Part shown: in pieces, positions 1-9,120 of the stretch
Position numbering within the stretch: position 1 is the first letter of the stretch
Layout of the letters: the number at the start of each line of letters is the position of its first letter
NCBI GenBank assembly: GCA_029851415.1
Contig: CM056742.1
Span: forward strand, 15,045,736-15,109,735
Source: Eretmocerus hayati
Taxonomy: Eukaryota; Arthropoda; Insecta; Hymenoptera; Aphelinidae
Reading direction: 5' to 3'
Length of the DNA: 64,000 nt
Notes under the pieces: model-generated
The model's input: only the letters and a program-made list of their open reading frames with translations
Databases searched by the model: none
What the model was told of the DNA's origin: nothing
Made by a program: the position numbers and the translations under genes

Positions 1-183
1 GGAACTAATTACTACTGGACCTCGAAAAATCATGATTTAAAGATGTTAAGGAACAGTGGATGGACTGTAGATGAAAGTTGTCTATTTAAACCTAAGTTCG
101 CTTCTACTTCCTATTATCGAGAATCTCTGAAACAAATTTTTGAAATGTTAGAAAAAAACTATCATTGCACGACTTTTATTTAA
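1..183 (+). CDS. Partial small paralog of a tandem unknown family (copy 0)
   Basis: The window opens inside this reading frame. It stays open for 60 codons to a TAA at 181-183, and its 5' end lies outside the window. The translated end carries the core shared by the next four reading frames: a Trp-Thr-Val-Asp near codons 25-28, then Ser-Tyr-Tyr-Arg-Glu and a hydrophobic stretch (QIFEMLEKNY). It is the first visible member of a direct tandem array whose W-x-V-D motifs recur about every 330-360 bp. I do not recognise the family and no function is claimed. It could equally be a decayed copy; the support for coding is conservation of the frame and core among neighbours. Confidence 0.5.
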   Translation, partial: GTNYYWTSKNHDLKMLRNSGWTVDESCLFKPKFASTSYYRESLKQIFEMLEKNYHCTTFI

Positions 184-222
184 ATTGTGAAACTAAAACG
201 AACATAAATCGTTTCAGAGCAA

Positions 223-579
223 ATGAGTGTTGTGCAACGTATCGTGGGTTATATTGAATTGTTTTTCTCCCACAGTAAATTCGAGCTAGAAGATATATTC
301 GCCGAATATGAGCAAAACAAATCGCTCTATGACTCTAGTAAAATATTATCAATGATTTTTACTAAACATCCATGGGCTTGGCATACTCATACAATAACCG
401 AATTAAGGAATAGTTGTTGGGAAGTAGACCCGACTGATTCAAACTATAACCCAAATTTAACTGCAGAGTACTATGCTATAGGAAATATTCATCACATAGT
501 CAGTATACTTGATCAAGATATGCCATGTATCTTAAATGTACAATTCGTTAGATTGAGACTGAAAATTTCCGACAGGTGA
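223..579 (+). CDS. Small paralog of unknown family, copy 1 (118 aa)
   Basis: An intact 118-codon frame with an ATG start. A plausible splice acceptor (cgtttcag) lies just upstream at about 211-218, and a possible donor (CAG|GTGAAA) overlaps the stop, so it could also be an exon. The N-terminal half is acidic and helical-looking (ELEDIFAEYEQNK, residues 21-33). The family core follows: Trp66-Glu-Val-Asp69, an Asn-Pro at 76-77, Glu-Tyr-Tyr-x-x-Gly-Asn at 82-88, and a hydrophobic tail (LNVQFVRLRL, 104-113). The RGD of sister copies reads IGN here. No signal peptide or membrane segment is apparent. Function is unknown. Tandem position and core conservation suggest a real, rapidly diverging gene family. 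Confidence 0.5.
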   Translation: MSVVQRIVGYIELFFSHSKFELEDIFAEYEQNKSLYDSSKILSMIFTKHPWAWHTHTITELRNSCWEVDPTDSNYNPNLTAEYYAIGNIHHIVSILDQDMPCILNVQFVRLRLKISDR

Positions 580-610
580 AAGGGAGATTTTAAGAGCGAA
601 GCTACAACAT

Positions 611-928
611 ATGGATTACAATAGAATTTTAGAATTCATCTGCAATGTTAAAGTTGAATTCACTTATATTCATTCTGTAATTCTCAATATGAAAAGAACT
701 GCGAAAGTTAATAAAAAATTTAACAAATTCAAGAAGAGTGAATATAAAATCGATCTCAATTTATGTGAATATAATAAATTGATTTCGAGAGATTATTATA
801 AGAGGGGAGACGTATTTCAAATGTTGAGATTTCTAGAAAAATATAAGAAATGTATAGTCAATCCTCAATTAGTGTTTCTTCGTCCTAGAATAACAATTGT
901 TAATTTCCGACATGTCAAGAACAAATGA
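611..928 (+). CDS. Small paralog of unknown family, copy 2 (105 aa)
   Basis: An intact 105-codon frame from ATG to TGA, only 31 bp downstream of copy 1. Its stop overlaps the ATG of copy 3 (ATGA). It is Lys/Arg-rich and therefore basic, unlike copy 1. The core has Tyr-Lys-Ile-Asp at 45-48 (the usual Trp is replaced), Asp-Tyr-Tyr-Lys-Arg-Gly-Asp-Val at 61-68, MLRFLEKY at 71-78 and a hydrophobic strand NPQLVFLRPRI near 84-94. The charge reversal between adjacent paralogs that keep the same spacing of core residues is notable. No membrane or secretion signal is seen, and the function is unknown. The very short spacing is unusual for independent eukaryotic genes, so these could be exons, a polycistron or relics. 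Confidence 0.5.
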   Translation: MDYNRILEFICNVKVEFTYIHSVILNMKRTAKVNKKFNKFKKSEYKIDLNLCEYNKLISRDYYKRGDVFQMLRFLEKYKKCIVNPQLVFLRPRITIVNFRHVKNK

Positions 929-1251
929 TCGAGGAGTTGATTGGATATCGTGAATTTTATTACACTTATCGTTTAATGTGTTGGGAAATCGAGCACATTT
1001 TCATATATTCAATTGTCTTTAATATTAAGCGTAATTGTAAAAATACCACCTTTGGAAAATTGAAAGATAGTATTGGGATAGTTGATACATCAAAATGTAA
1101 TCACAATCCTTCAATTTCTTGCGATTATTTAATAAGATGAGATATAGGTGATGTCTTAAAAGAATTATCTGAAAGCTTTCATATCATAAAGAACCCACAG
1201 ATCGTTCAATTAAAATTAAATCTGCCTGAAATAAGGTTCAATACAAATTAA
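925..1251 (+). pseudogene. Small paralog copy 3, interrupted by one in-frame TGA
   Basis: The frame starts at an ATG overlapping the stop of copy 2 and runs to a TAA at 1249-1251. It is cut by a single TGA at 1138-1140. That codon falls where sisters have the Gly of Arg-Gly-Asp: the sequence reads Y-L-I-R-stop-D-I-G-D, so GGA to TGA is the simplest explanation. Downstream of the stop the homology continues without a frameshift (DVLKELSESF, then NPQIVQLKLNL), which points to a recent nonsense change or an allelic null. The Val-Asp motif lies near 1081-1086. I call it a pseudogene, though readthrough or a sequencing error cannot be excluded. Nothing supports selenocysteine use. Confidence 0.6.
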
Positions 1252-1255
1252 ATCT

Positions 1256-1588
1256 TTGACACCAGAACAATTAAGAGCAATTAAATCAGTCCTCGTCGAG
1301 TCAAACGAAGAACATATCAAAGCTCTGGAAACATTTCAAGAAATCGAAACAAAAATGGATAAAACTATTATTTTTTCCATCATCTATGAGAGTAACTGTC
1401 TATTCCCGATATTCTTAGATTACCTCACTAGTAGGTGGGTAGTTGATACAGATAAATGTGAATTTGATTCATCTTATTCAATATCCCATTATTTTCGAGG
1501 CGATGTTGGGGGAATTATTAAATTCCTACATATATATCGTTCAAATATTGAAAATGTTCAAGTTGTTGTATTAAAAGATAGGAAATGA
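1256..1588 (+). CDS. Small paralog of unknown family, copy 4 (about 110 codons, no ATG at expected start)
   Basis: The frame is open from about 1235 to a TGA at 1586-1588. The family-length protein would begin at a TTG (1256). The first in-frame ATG is at 1355-1357 and would leave about 77 residues. This is therefore an exon lacking its start, a copy using the internal ATG, or a start-less pseudogene. Numbered from 1256, the core is the clearest of the array: Trp61-Val-Val-Asp64, Cys68, His-Tyr-Phe-Arg-Gly-Asp-Val at 78-84, GIIKFLHIY at 86-94 and a hydrophobic tail NVQVVVL at 100-106. The N-terminal part is acidic and helical (ESNEEHIKALETFQEIE). Function is unknown. Confidence 0.45.
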   Translation: MTPEQLRAIKSVLVESNEEHIKALETFQEIETKMDKTIIFSIIYESNCLFPIFLDYLTSRWVVDTDKCEFDSSYSISHYFRGDVGGIIKFLHIYRSNIENVQVVVLKDRK

Positions 1589-1722
1589 TAAAAAATGTAA
1601 TGATTCTCATAATAAATTCATATGTATATTTAGTTATATCTACACAATGAACGTAACATTCATCATATGCTTTGTTATTCTTAACCTTCCCCATTTTACA
1701 GGGAATAAAGTCTCTTTGAAAA

Positions 1723-1959
1723 TCAAGATGATTGATACACAAACGTAAGGTTATCTAACGTAAAATTATTGATTATGAAGTAGAATTCTTGAAAATCGGC
1801 TTCTAAGAACAAATAATCTTCAACTGCGTTTATATCTCCACGAAACAAAGTATCGATGTTTGCTGGTGAATCACGGTATATCCGTGCATTCCTCCTAAAC
1901 ATCATCTCTCGATCAGCCTCTCGCCTTACTTTGATAAAAAAGTAAACGTATGAAAGTGT
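1723..1959 (-). pseudogene. Minus-strand relative of the small paralog family, frameshifted
   Basis: On the minus strand the frame is open from about 1959 to 1723, with an ATG pair at 1900-1905. The C-terminal part contains FRGDINAVEDY and FQEFYFIINN. It aligns well with the protein at 6004-6372 (FQEIYHIIRNY, and a preceding R-Y-x-x-S-P motif in both) and more loosely with copies 0-4. Just upstream a second frame is open over about 2083-1927 and ends in TAA where the first begins, so a frameshift or an unseen intron separates them. A CAG|GA acceptor-like site sits at 2084-2086 and a CAAG|GTAAAA donor-like site at 2122. They would define an implausibly short 39-nt intron. I treat this as a broken copy. 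Confidence 0.4.
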
Positions 1960-3286
1960 CTACTACGAAGCACTCTTTCAATTAATAGATTATTGCGTTG
2001 GACTGAAGGTTGTATGCCATAGTTTGCCATATCACCGTACAACATTTTTAGTCTCCATAAATTGTTCAAACTCTGTGCTTGTCCTGAAATGACAAGACAA
2101 CAATATGAGAATGAACTTTTACCTTGAAAAAGTAGAAAGAGTTATTCAGATTCTATTTACCTGAGTGACTGATTATGTCCATCATTTTTGCTGAGTCTTA
2201 TGATGAACACTAGACTTCCAAATGCTTAAGCAAGTCCTCGAGCAATCAATTTCAACGACCGATATAAGCTTAACGAAATCAAGAGCGACTTAGTTTTCAA
2301 CGAAATCGGAACTGAGGATGAATATTGATATTCGACTTTTGGACATCTCACAGACAATCCATAATAGAGAAGGATGGATGTCACTTTTCTCAGACCGTTA
2401 CTTCTGCGGAGTATTCGTTAGTTGGGAGATCTCATCTCCGAGACACTGACGTTGCACATGGGTGTGACGCCCGTGTCCAAGCAAATTCAAGAAGTGGCGC
2501 GCATATCGATTGATCTACGTTGTCTACATTCGGAAAAACAGACCAAAAGAAATTTTCAAGGATGCCGCGAGAAATTTCAGGAGTTTTCAAGGATTTCAAG
2601 GATTTGATGAAGTATTTGAGGAGTTTTTAATCTTTTTAAGGATTTCAAGGATCTATAGATACCCTGGCTGCTGGCCTCGTGAGCTGGTGGTGACCCCACT
2701 TCACTGAGTCTCGACAATTTTCCACAGGAAAATCCCCAAGAGATCCTAACTTTCGCCTACCATAGCCCACAATGAGGATTGGAGACAGGAGAAATTCTTC
2801 AGAATTTCCTCGGCAAGGATAGTAGGTACTCTCAGAAGATGTAGGATGATCAGAATCGGCAAAATACCAAATATATTTAGTTATCATTCAAAAATATTCA
2901 CACGCATGCACAAAAGAATCAGTCAGCATACAAGGAAACGAAGAAAGTTCTTCAACTTGGAAAAATTCATTCGGAGACCGGTAAACCCCGATAAGATGCG
3001 ATGGGGAAACTCTATATGAGATGAGATTATCTCAAAAGATTAGACAAGCTATCTATACGAAGTCTTAGGCATCAAGGCTGCAAAATGGGTACAAATCATT
3101 CAAACTAGGGGGAAGAATTCGCATTCACTAAGACTATGCTGTGAGAGAGGGTATTACACTACTACTACACGCGATGAGCCTCGTGTGCACGCAAGAAAGC
3201 GGGGAAAATCAACGATTTTCCACGGTATGCACACTCGAAAAACTCCTTAGCACGGCTATCGTGCCCTGCAACAATCTGAGAATTGG
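1960..3286. other. Stretch without a supported gene
   Basis: No frame here has family support, splice context or coding-like composition. A short run of near-direct repeats of the type tttcaaggatttcaaggat lies at about 2560-2655. The rest appears to be ordinary AT-rich intergenic DNA, possibly old repeat. Confidence 0.4.
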
Positions 3287-3730
3287 CAAAAGACGTACAA
3301 AAATTTTTAAAAGTGGCAAGAGTCCACTCAAAAATTTTTCCGAACAGCAAAACACATTCAGGAATTTTCAAAAGTGACTAAATTGCACTCAGGAAATTTT
3401 TTCCTACGGCAAAAGTCGTTGAAAAAATTTTCAAAAGTGGAAGAAGTACTCTCAAAAACTTTTCAGAGCGCAAGAGTGCGTACAAAAATTTTTCTGAATG
3501 GCAGAACACGCTCAGAAATTTTCGAAAAAGGACTAAAGTGAGCTCAAAAAATTTTTACCTACGGCAAAAGTCGTTGAAAAATTTTCAAAAGTGGCAAAAG
3601 TACTCTCAAAAATTTTCCAGAACGGCAAAACACATTGAGAAATTTCCAAAAATGACAAACGTGCACTCAGAAAGTTTCTACTCATTGCAAAAGTCGTTCC
3701 GAAATTTTCAAAAGTGGCAAAATTCCACTT
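3287..3730. repeat. Degenerate minisatellite, basic unit about 39 bp
   Basis: The motif tcaaaaatttttc followed by a short GC-richer segment (ggcaaaagtcg or ggcaaaacaca) recurs throughout. The variant cctacggcaaaagtcg lies at 3403 and 3558, and a third related copy (ttgcaaaagtcg) lies near 3686. The separations of 155 and about 123 bp equal roughly four and three basic units, which indicates a partial higher-order structure. Open frames over this array are products of the repeat and are not called. Confidence 0.75.
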
Positions 3731-3937
3731 TTTTCCCCTGGAATAAATTTGGGGAGGTATCTGAATCAAATCAAGACAATATTTTCATCCCCACACCCAT
3801 TCATTTTTTTATTGTCGATTATAGTTTTTTAGATTTTCATCATCACATGCTATACAACAACAATAGCATATCCACACTCTTACAATTTTAATAAGTAACA
3901 AAGCTTTATATTGCAGCTTTTCTTGCCTGGGTAGCAC

Positions 3938-5735
3938 TCAGCATACGTTTTTTTTCTCGTTATATCTATCCAAGTTATGAGCTTTAACATTCATGACTAC
4001 TCTCTTGAGTGTCTTGGGCATATTGATGACTAACCTATCACACTCACCATTATTTTTCATATCTAGATGATCATTTTTTACCAACCAATCTTGTATACAC
4101 ATTGGTCGATTCACTTTGATCAGTTTCTTCAGTCGAGCCTCTGTTAAGATCTCAACGAACCCATCGATTCCTTTTTCGTCCATTTTTCTACCTAAATATC
4201 TATCAAATTCTGAATCAACAAAATACTTATTGATTAACATTCTCTTGAAGCTACTTCGACTTAATGCTAAAACTTTACCCTCTAGATTGTTTATTATTAT
4301 AATTATCTTAGAGTCTATTTTTCTACAATTCAGCGTGATTCCGCGATACTCTGTTGTCTCTCTCGCACCACGCACTTTATCTAACCTCAACTTTGCTATT
4401 TGCCGACGGACTCTTTGTTCATAAATCGCGCACATTTCATTCCACTCTATCTTGTTTAATGTTATCCTCTCCGTCATATCACTGAGAATTATCTCAAATT
4501 TCCCTTGTATATTATCTGCTTCCATGTACAGGGAAAACTCTCGTCCTCTGAAACATAGTGCAGAGAATTTTAGTCAATGTCTTCCCGATTTTTTTTTTTT
4601 TTTTTTTTAATACGTTTGTATAAACAGAAAGGTGGACTACTCACATTGGAAATATTCTACTGCTTTTCTTGATCCACTCTCTACTCGTTTCTTCTTCATT
4701 GAGCGGCAGATCATTGTCCCCCTTGCTCATCCGTTCATAATCTTCAAGCTGATTGATTGTCGATTAGGACGATGCTGACAATTGTCGTTCCTCATTCACA
4801 CCCATGTTGGCTTGTGGTGGTGGAGGTGGATCTACCTTTGCTGTTGCCCGTGTTTGATCCATGATATTGAAAATAGCTAATCGTTCATCATTCGGATCCT
4901 GTTGCACTGTCTCTGATATAGCTTTTAGTAGCAGAGCTTCCATCTTCTAAAGTTCATCTAATTCACTATCACTCCATTCAACATTGTACGAATCATCAAG
5001 TACAATGTTTGGCATATCCCTAAGTACTTGCCAAACTGGGATAGGCCCCGGACACGGGGGGGGGGGGGGTGTCATCATCATCGCACGTTGTGGAAGTAAT
5101 TAATGCAACTTGCACCGGCGCTGGCGTCTCATCGTCATCCACAATGATGATCAATTCATGCTCGTAATCATTCCCGTCGTTATCGTTATCGGCCGTCGAT
5201 GATGTAACTTCATTCTCGTCGCCAGCATGTAGGGGTCGAGGGCCCTGCTCCTTCATCCGGATCCGCTCTTCTTTTATGGGTCGTTACCTCATATGGTGGG
5301 GGTGGTGAAGGGGATGTTGATCTCCGATTTCGGTTGAAACCTTCACCACGCGGTCCTTGCGGAACTGGTGTAGGGGGTCATTGTTGTTGCGGTGGTGGTG
5401 GTGGTGGTGATGGCGCTACCCCTGCCACCAGCTCGCCCTGTCTCTACAGCGGCGGTGTGTAGCCTCTATTCTCTCTATCTACTTCTTCCCACGACTCATA
5501 CAATCGCACTTTTCGTCTACCACCTTGCTCTACAGATGCTAGATATCTGTATTCTGTTCCCGTTGGATTAATTTGATCAAGATTATGTCTTAAATTTCTG
5601 TGGAAAGCACTTGTAAATGCTTTCGGAGCAAACACGTCAAATTTATCTCCTGACTGAACGACCTCTAGTTCGAACACAACTGCTTGCCCGTATCTCGTTG
5701 CTATACTCCTAACACCGAGACCTCTAAAACTTTTA
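3938..5735 (-). pseudogene. Decayed two-exon (or larger) gene of unknown function
   Basis: On the minus strand a spliced frame can be followed from about 5735 (after a TTACAG acceptor-like site) to a stop at 3938. An intron at 4548-4644 (GTGAGT...TTTCAG, 97 nt) joins two segments in frame without a stop, which is good evidence of former coding function. The first exon carries a folded-looking N-terminal domain (5444-5677: FDVFAPKAFTSAF, then EYRYLASVEQGGRRKVRLYESW), a long proline-rich and then acidic linker (VDDDETPAP) and a helical part. The last exon (195 codons after its ATG) carries FEIILSDMTERITLNKIEW and later NNLEGKVLALSRSSFKRML. Lesions in the first exon are a TAG at 5444-5446, a TGA after a Gln run, a frameshift near 5260, a frameshift in the poly-G tract at 5058-5068, a TAG near 4950 and a TAA near 4764. 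The family is not recognised. A remote resemblance of the last exon to PC4-type DNA-binding folds is speculation. Confidence 0.55.
5058..5068. repeat. Poly-G tract with frameshift
   Basis: A homopolymer of about 11 G inside the decayed minus-strand gene. The reading frame changes across it, consistent with slippage or with a sequencing length error. Confidence 0.6.
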
Positions 5736-6003
5736 TTTATCTGTAACTCTCAACATTTTTTAGTATTGAAAAGGTTTACTCTATAGTTATTCAGTTGATG
5801 GAATAGTGCCATCACACCCGTGGCACGACAACAACAACTGATTGACTGAGTAGAAGACTCATCCTTCCAGATGGTTTTATACCTTTTAAAAAAGAAGGGC
5901 TCGCATTATTTAATACTTTTCCCTTCCAAAGTCTTAGGATATGACAGTCCCTCTTTCTCCACACCTGCAGTGAAAAGCATTGTTGGTTCACTTATTCAAT
6001 TAT

Positions 6004-6372
6004 TTAATTTATTTGAGCGCGAAACATTTTAATCAAGGGAAGAAATACTAAATACTCAACTTTTTTAGCATACATTGAAAAAAAGGAAAAGTTGGATAAA
6101 AACCCGTTACACAAAGATAGGCGACTTGAGTCGCACGAAATCTCGAGGACAAAGTCCAAATGGAGTATGTTATAATTTCTTATGATGTGGTATATCTCTT
6201 GAAAATTTCCACGATAAATAAAGTATTCTGTGACTGAAAAGTGGGGATGTCGAGAGTCGTCAATTTCTATGGGAGATTCGCAGTATCGACGTGCACCAAA
6301 TAATTGTATCTCGTCACGATCTTCGACATTTTGAAGGTTGAATATGATCAGGAAAGTCATGTTATTCCCCAT
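6004..6372 (-). CDS. Small paralog family member (122 aa)
   Basis: An intact 122-codon minus-strand frame. The ATG choice is supported by an in-frame stop a few codons upstream. It matches the family core: Pro34-Ile-Glu-Ile-Asp38, Ser-Val-Thr-Glu-Tyr-Phe-Ile-Tyr-Arg-Gly-Asn at 46-56, FQEIYHIIRNYN at 57-68 and a hydrophobic strand LDFVLEI at 72-78. The closest relative is the broken copy at 1723-1959, which shares the FQE-x-Y-x-II-x-N segment. An extra C-terminal extension of about 40 residues (78-122) has no counterpart in the tandem copies. No signal peptide is seen. Function is unknown. It lies about 270 bp from the decayed gene at 3938-5735, and no link between them is evident. Confidence 0.45.
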   Translation of the reverse strand: MGNNMTFLIIFNLQNVEDRDEIQLFGARRYCESPIEIDDSRHPHFSVTEYFIYRGNFQEIYHIIRNYNILHLDFVLEISCDSSRLSLCNGFLSNFSFFSMYAKKVEYLVFLPLIKMFRAQIN

Positions 6373-7059
6373 CGCGAGGACGCCTTAAACGTCCTGCAAA
6401 CATTCCACGCAGTACGCGACATTCCTGGGGGAAGGTAGTCGTCTCATCCCGAGACGCGCCCACCATGAATTCATCAAATAAATTTGTTGGACTGTAAATG
6501 GGAAAGAAAAAGAGAGAGATAAAGAAAGATGTAGATAGTTCACATGAGGTGGCAATAGATGATAGAAGAGATAAATTCTTTGTTACTCACAGAGTTGGTG
6601 CTCATTTTGTTGGTACATGTTTTGAAATATGCCTAGATCTGGTACTTGTGCGGGAACACATTAACTTCACTCACGACGAAGTTGTATACTAAAGTCGAGC
6701 ATACTAAACATTCGTATTTTTGCTCGAAGATGTAGAATATTTCTCCCATTATTAAATACAATTATTTCAAATTTGAAATGTCTGGGTCGGGGTGGGGAGA
6801 ATAGGTCTTTTTCAAAAGGTAAGCGAAGGTACAGGTGCAGAAAAGAGGGTGGTGATGGAGAAGCGACGGATCGACAGAAGTTGCTCGACCGGTGTTTGCA
6901 GAAATTATTCAAAAAGTACTCTGCGAAATGAAAATACATTTTGAGCGAAGAATCTATGAGTAGCTGGGTCGGATAGAGAGCAACGCGCTTGACCGCTGCT
7001 CGCAGGAAAGGCATGACATTTCGGGCGAAGGACGATGGACAGCTGACGAGGCCCGGTAT

Positions 7060-7061
<2 letters not shown>
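6373..7061. other. No supported gene
   Basis: The short frames on both strands here (for example 6498-6692 plus and 6667-7014 minus) lack homology to each other or to the neighbouring family and have no splice context. The DNA just left of the (GA)n tract is moderately GC-rich. Confidence 0.35.

Positions 7062-7109
<48 letters not shown>
7062..7109. repeat. (GA)n microsatellite, left part
   Basis: About 24 uninterrupted GA units directly abut the left edge of the retrotransposon tail at 7110-7423. The same dinucleotide resumes in the same strand orientation on the other side. Confidence 0.95.
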
Positions 7110-7112
<3 letters not shown>

Positions 7113-7384
7113 GCCGCTCATCCTGAAGTAATGCTCACGCGGTTCCGGGATGAGATGGTAGATGCAGGTGGATCTCCTTCTTGATTGCCCGATGCCCTAG
7201 GTATCGGACATCGAGGGGAGAGGGATATTACACGGCCGGGCCCACCTCTCGGTGGGCCCCACCCAAACCCGTGTCCCGCCTGGTATGGCCTGCGTGGGCT
7301 ATGCGTAGTCCGCGTAAGCTGAACCAGTCCGGTGTCTGGGGACGGATCCGAGGGATCCTGAGGCAGATTTTGCCCTCTAACCAC

Positions 7385-7423
<39 letters not shown>
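7110..7423 (+). mobile_element. 5'-truncated non-LTR retrotransposon tail inserted in (GA)n
   Basis: A GC-rich 278-bp segment unlike its surroundings is followed by 36 A (7388-7423) and is bounded on both sides by (GA)n. A poly-A tail, lack of terminal repeats and an abrupt 5' edge are the marks of a 5'-truncated target-primed insertion. The first about 60 bp contain a frame ending LTRFRDEMVDAGGSPS-stop, which could be the end of an ORF2; the rest would be 3' UTR. R1-clade elements that target microsatellites (Waldo, Mino) are known, so targeting of a GA repeat is plausible, but the clade assignment is inference. The alternative is a SINE. Overlapping long frames here are poly-A and GA artefacts. 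Confidence 0.7.

Positions 7424-7460
<37 letters not shown>
7423..7460. repeat. (GA)n microsatellite, right part
   Basis: About 19 AG units follow the poly-A tail. Together with 7062-7109 they read as one interrupted microsatellite. Confidence 0.95.
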
Positions 7461-7463
<3 letters not shown>

Positions 7464-7656
7464 GCTGAAGTATAGTCAGCGCGAAGGAGAGAGAGAGGAG
7501 TGTAGCTGAAAGAGTGAAAGGAGTATGCTGTGCTTCTCATCTCTCAAAAATATGAGCTCGATATTTCTCAAATATTATTTGGATGATCGAATATTCACGT
7601 TGGATATATGTGTGTGGTCATATACAACTGAGCGTGCGATCCGTTATGCCAGATTA

Positions 7657-7925
7657 CGGGATAGGACTGCCGAGCGCGAAATCACCGATGAGTGAAAAAG
7701 TAAAGAAGTGCAGTTTCTTATCCTCGCAATGCATTTGTCAGGATCCGCGCGCAATGTCATTCTTCTGGGCAGGAGTGAAAAAAAGTTTTGACCCGAGAGG
7801 ACTGCCGAGCGCGGAATCATCGATGCGTGAAAAACGCATGAGAGTGCAGTTGCCTATCCTCGCAATGCATTTGTCAGGATCCGCGCGCAGTGCTATTCTT
7901 ATGGGAAAAAGTGCATTTGCTCGAT
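7657..7925. repeat. Tandem duplication, about 135-bp unit
   Basis: The segment starting ggactgccgagcgcg at 7664 recurs at 7799. Both copies continue with a conserved tcctcgcaatgcatttgtca and ggatccgcgcgca stretch. Two copies are present with several substitutions. No coding role is supported. Confidence 0.75.
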
Positions 7926-8116
7926 TTGGAGAATAGGTTACCCGCTCTCTTCCCCTACTATTTCCATCCACACAAACCTGGTCCTCCAAGATCGATTGAA
8001 GATAATTACAATTTTAAAACTTATCATTATTCTCTCAGACCATAGCGCCCCAAAAATCTGCCGAAAAGCTGGCTCCCAAGGCAAATACCCCCCCCCCCCC
8101 TCTCTCGGGCTGGCGC

Positions 8117-8270
8117 AGGGGTGACAAGCGTAGTGCTTACCTTCCCCTCAAACCCCTCCAGCCATGCGCAGAGCGCGCCACGGCAAAGGTGAAGTCTCTC
8201 CGACTATGGTCTGCAGGTCGGTTGACAAGAGGGGCTGGATGGGAGGGTAAGCACTACGCTTGTCACCCCT
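8117..8270. mobile_element. Small hairpin element (MITE-like) with about 40-bp inverted arms
   Basis: The left arm begins aggggtgacaagcgtagtgc and the right arm is its inverted copy ending at 8270. The arms match over about 40 bp with few differences, separated by about 70 bp. It is GC-rich compared with its flanks. No convincing target duplication is visible. Confidence 0.65.
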
Positions 8271-9034
8271 GGGGCGGCGCTGCAACCAAACTTGAGTAAG
8301 ATGACGCTCAGCCTCGCCACTTACCCCTCGGATCCGAAGTAAGATATTTGTGAGAATTTTCTAGGCTCCCCTTGTCCTTGGGACCCATACGTCATCCAAC
8401 AGATGATCCCCAAGTCTCGATTAATAGCTTCCACGTAGATTTGTGAGTAAGCTGCCCTCCGTGTGTTATCTTGCCTGCAGTGGCACCTGTCAGGCAGCTC
8501 TTAAGTTACCAAAATTCGCTATAATCTTCTAAATTCTCTTCATTAATCAAGGCTTCAAATGTGGCCTGGAACGGTAACTTTTTATGCAATTACCGTTGAA
8601 TTCAAGTGGCTCAATCGGCAAAGTTGTGTAAAAGTATGATATGACAACATCAGGATAGCTTAACGTTTAAGTTAAACTGTTACTTTCGAATTGGAATGAG
8701 GAGGTTATTATTTGATGGAATGAAACAGCAGCATAACCATGCCTGACTATCCTTTTTTACTTAAGCCTCGCAAATATTTTCAAAGCAAAAATCGTTCTCA
8801 ATGTATTGTTACGTGTACGATACTTATATTGTGAATTTCAATTACTCTCGAAAGTGAATAAAGAATAAAGTGATGACAAGAATACTATTATTTACTCTCA
8901 ACGTATTCCTCAAAACCTTATCCTTAATAGAAATAGTACACTTTTATTGAATAGATTTTCTGCATGGATACTATTGGATTCATGATAGACATATTCATGA
9001 AAGGAATGTCTTCGACTAACATCGTGGGAAGATC
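8271..9034. other. No supported gene or repeat
   Basis: Neither strand has an open frame of interest, and no internal repeat or splice-bounded exon could be defended here. Confidence 0.3.
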
Positions 9035-9070
9035 GCCTGAAGTTGAGTCAAATTTGACTCAACTTCAGGC
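9035..9070. repeat. Perfect 36-bp palindrome
   Basis: The half-site gcctgaagttgagtcaaa is followed immediately by its exact reverse complement, with no spacer. It could form a cruciform or hairpin, or be the relic of a foldback element. Confidence 0.9.
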
Positions 9071-9120
9071 CTAATTAGGAGCCATCTCCTCGCCGAAAAG
9101 AACCCAAGTGCTACTTGATG

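Noticed and set aside
1138..1140. Selenocysteine reading of the in-frame TGA in small paralog copy 3
   Set aside because: No SECIS-like element was seen and sisters have Gly at this position, not Cys. A nonsense mutation is simpler.
2084..2122. Possible 39-nt intron on the minus strand upstream of the 1723-1959 copy
   Set aside because: Too short for a normal arthropod spliceosomal intron. A frameshifted pseudogene explains the two frames better.
7118..7540. 140-codon minus-strand frame and 95-codon plus-strand frame over the poly-A and GA tracts
   Set aside because: Most residues come from Ser-Leu, Phe, Lys or Arg-Glu runs encoded by simple repeats and a retrotransposon tail.
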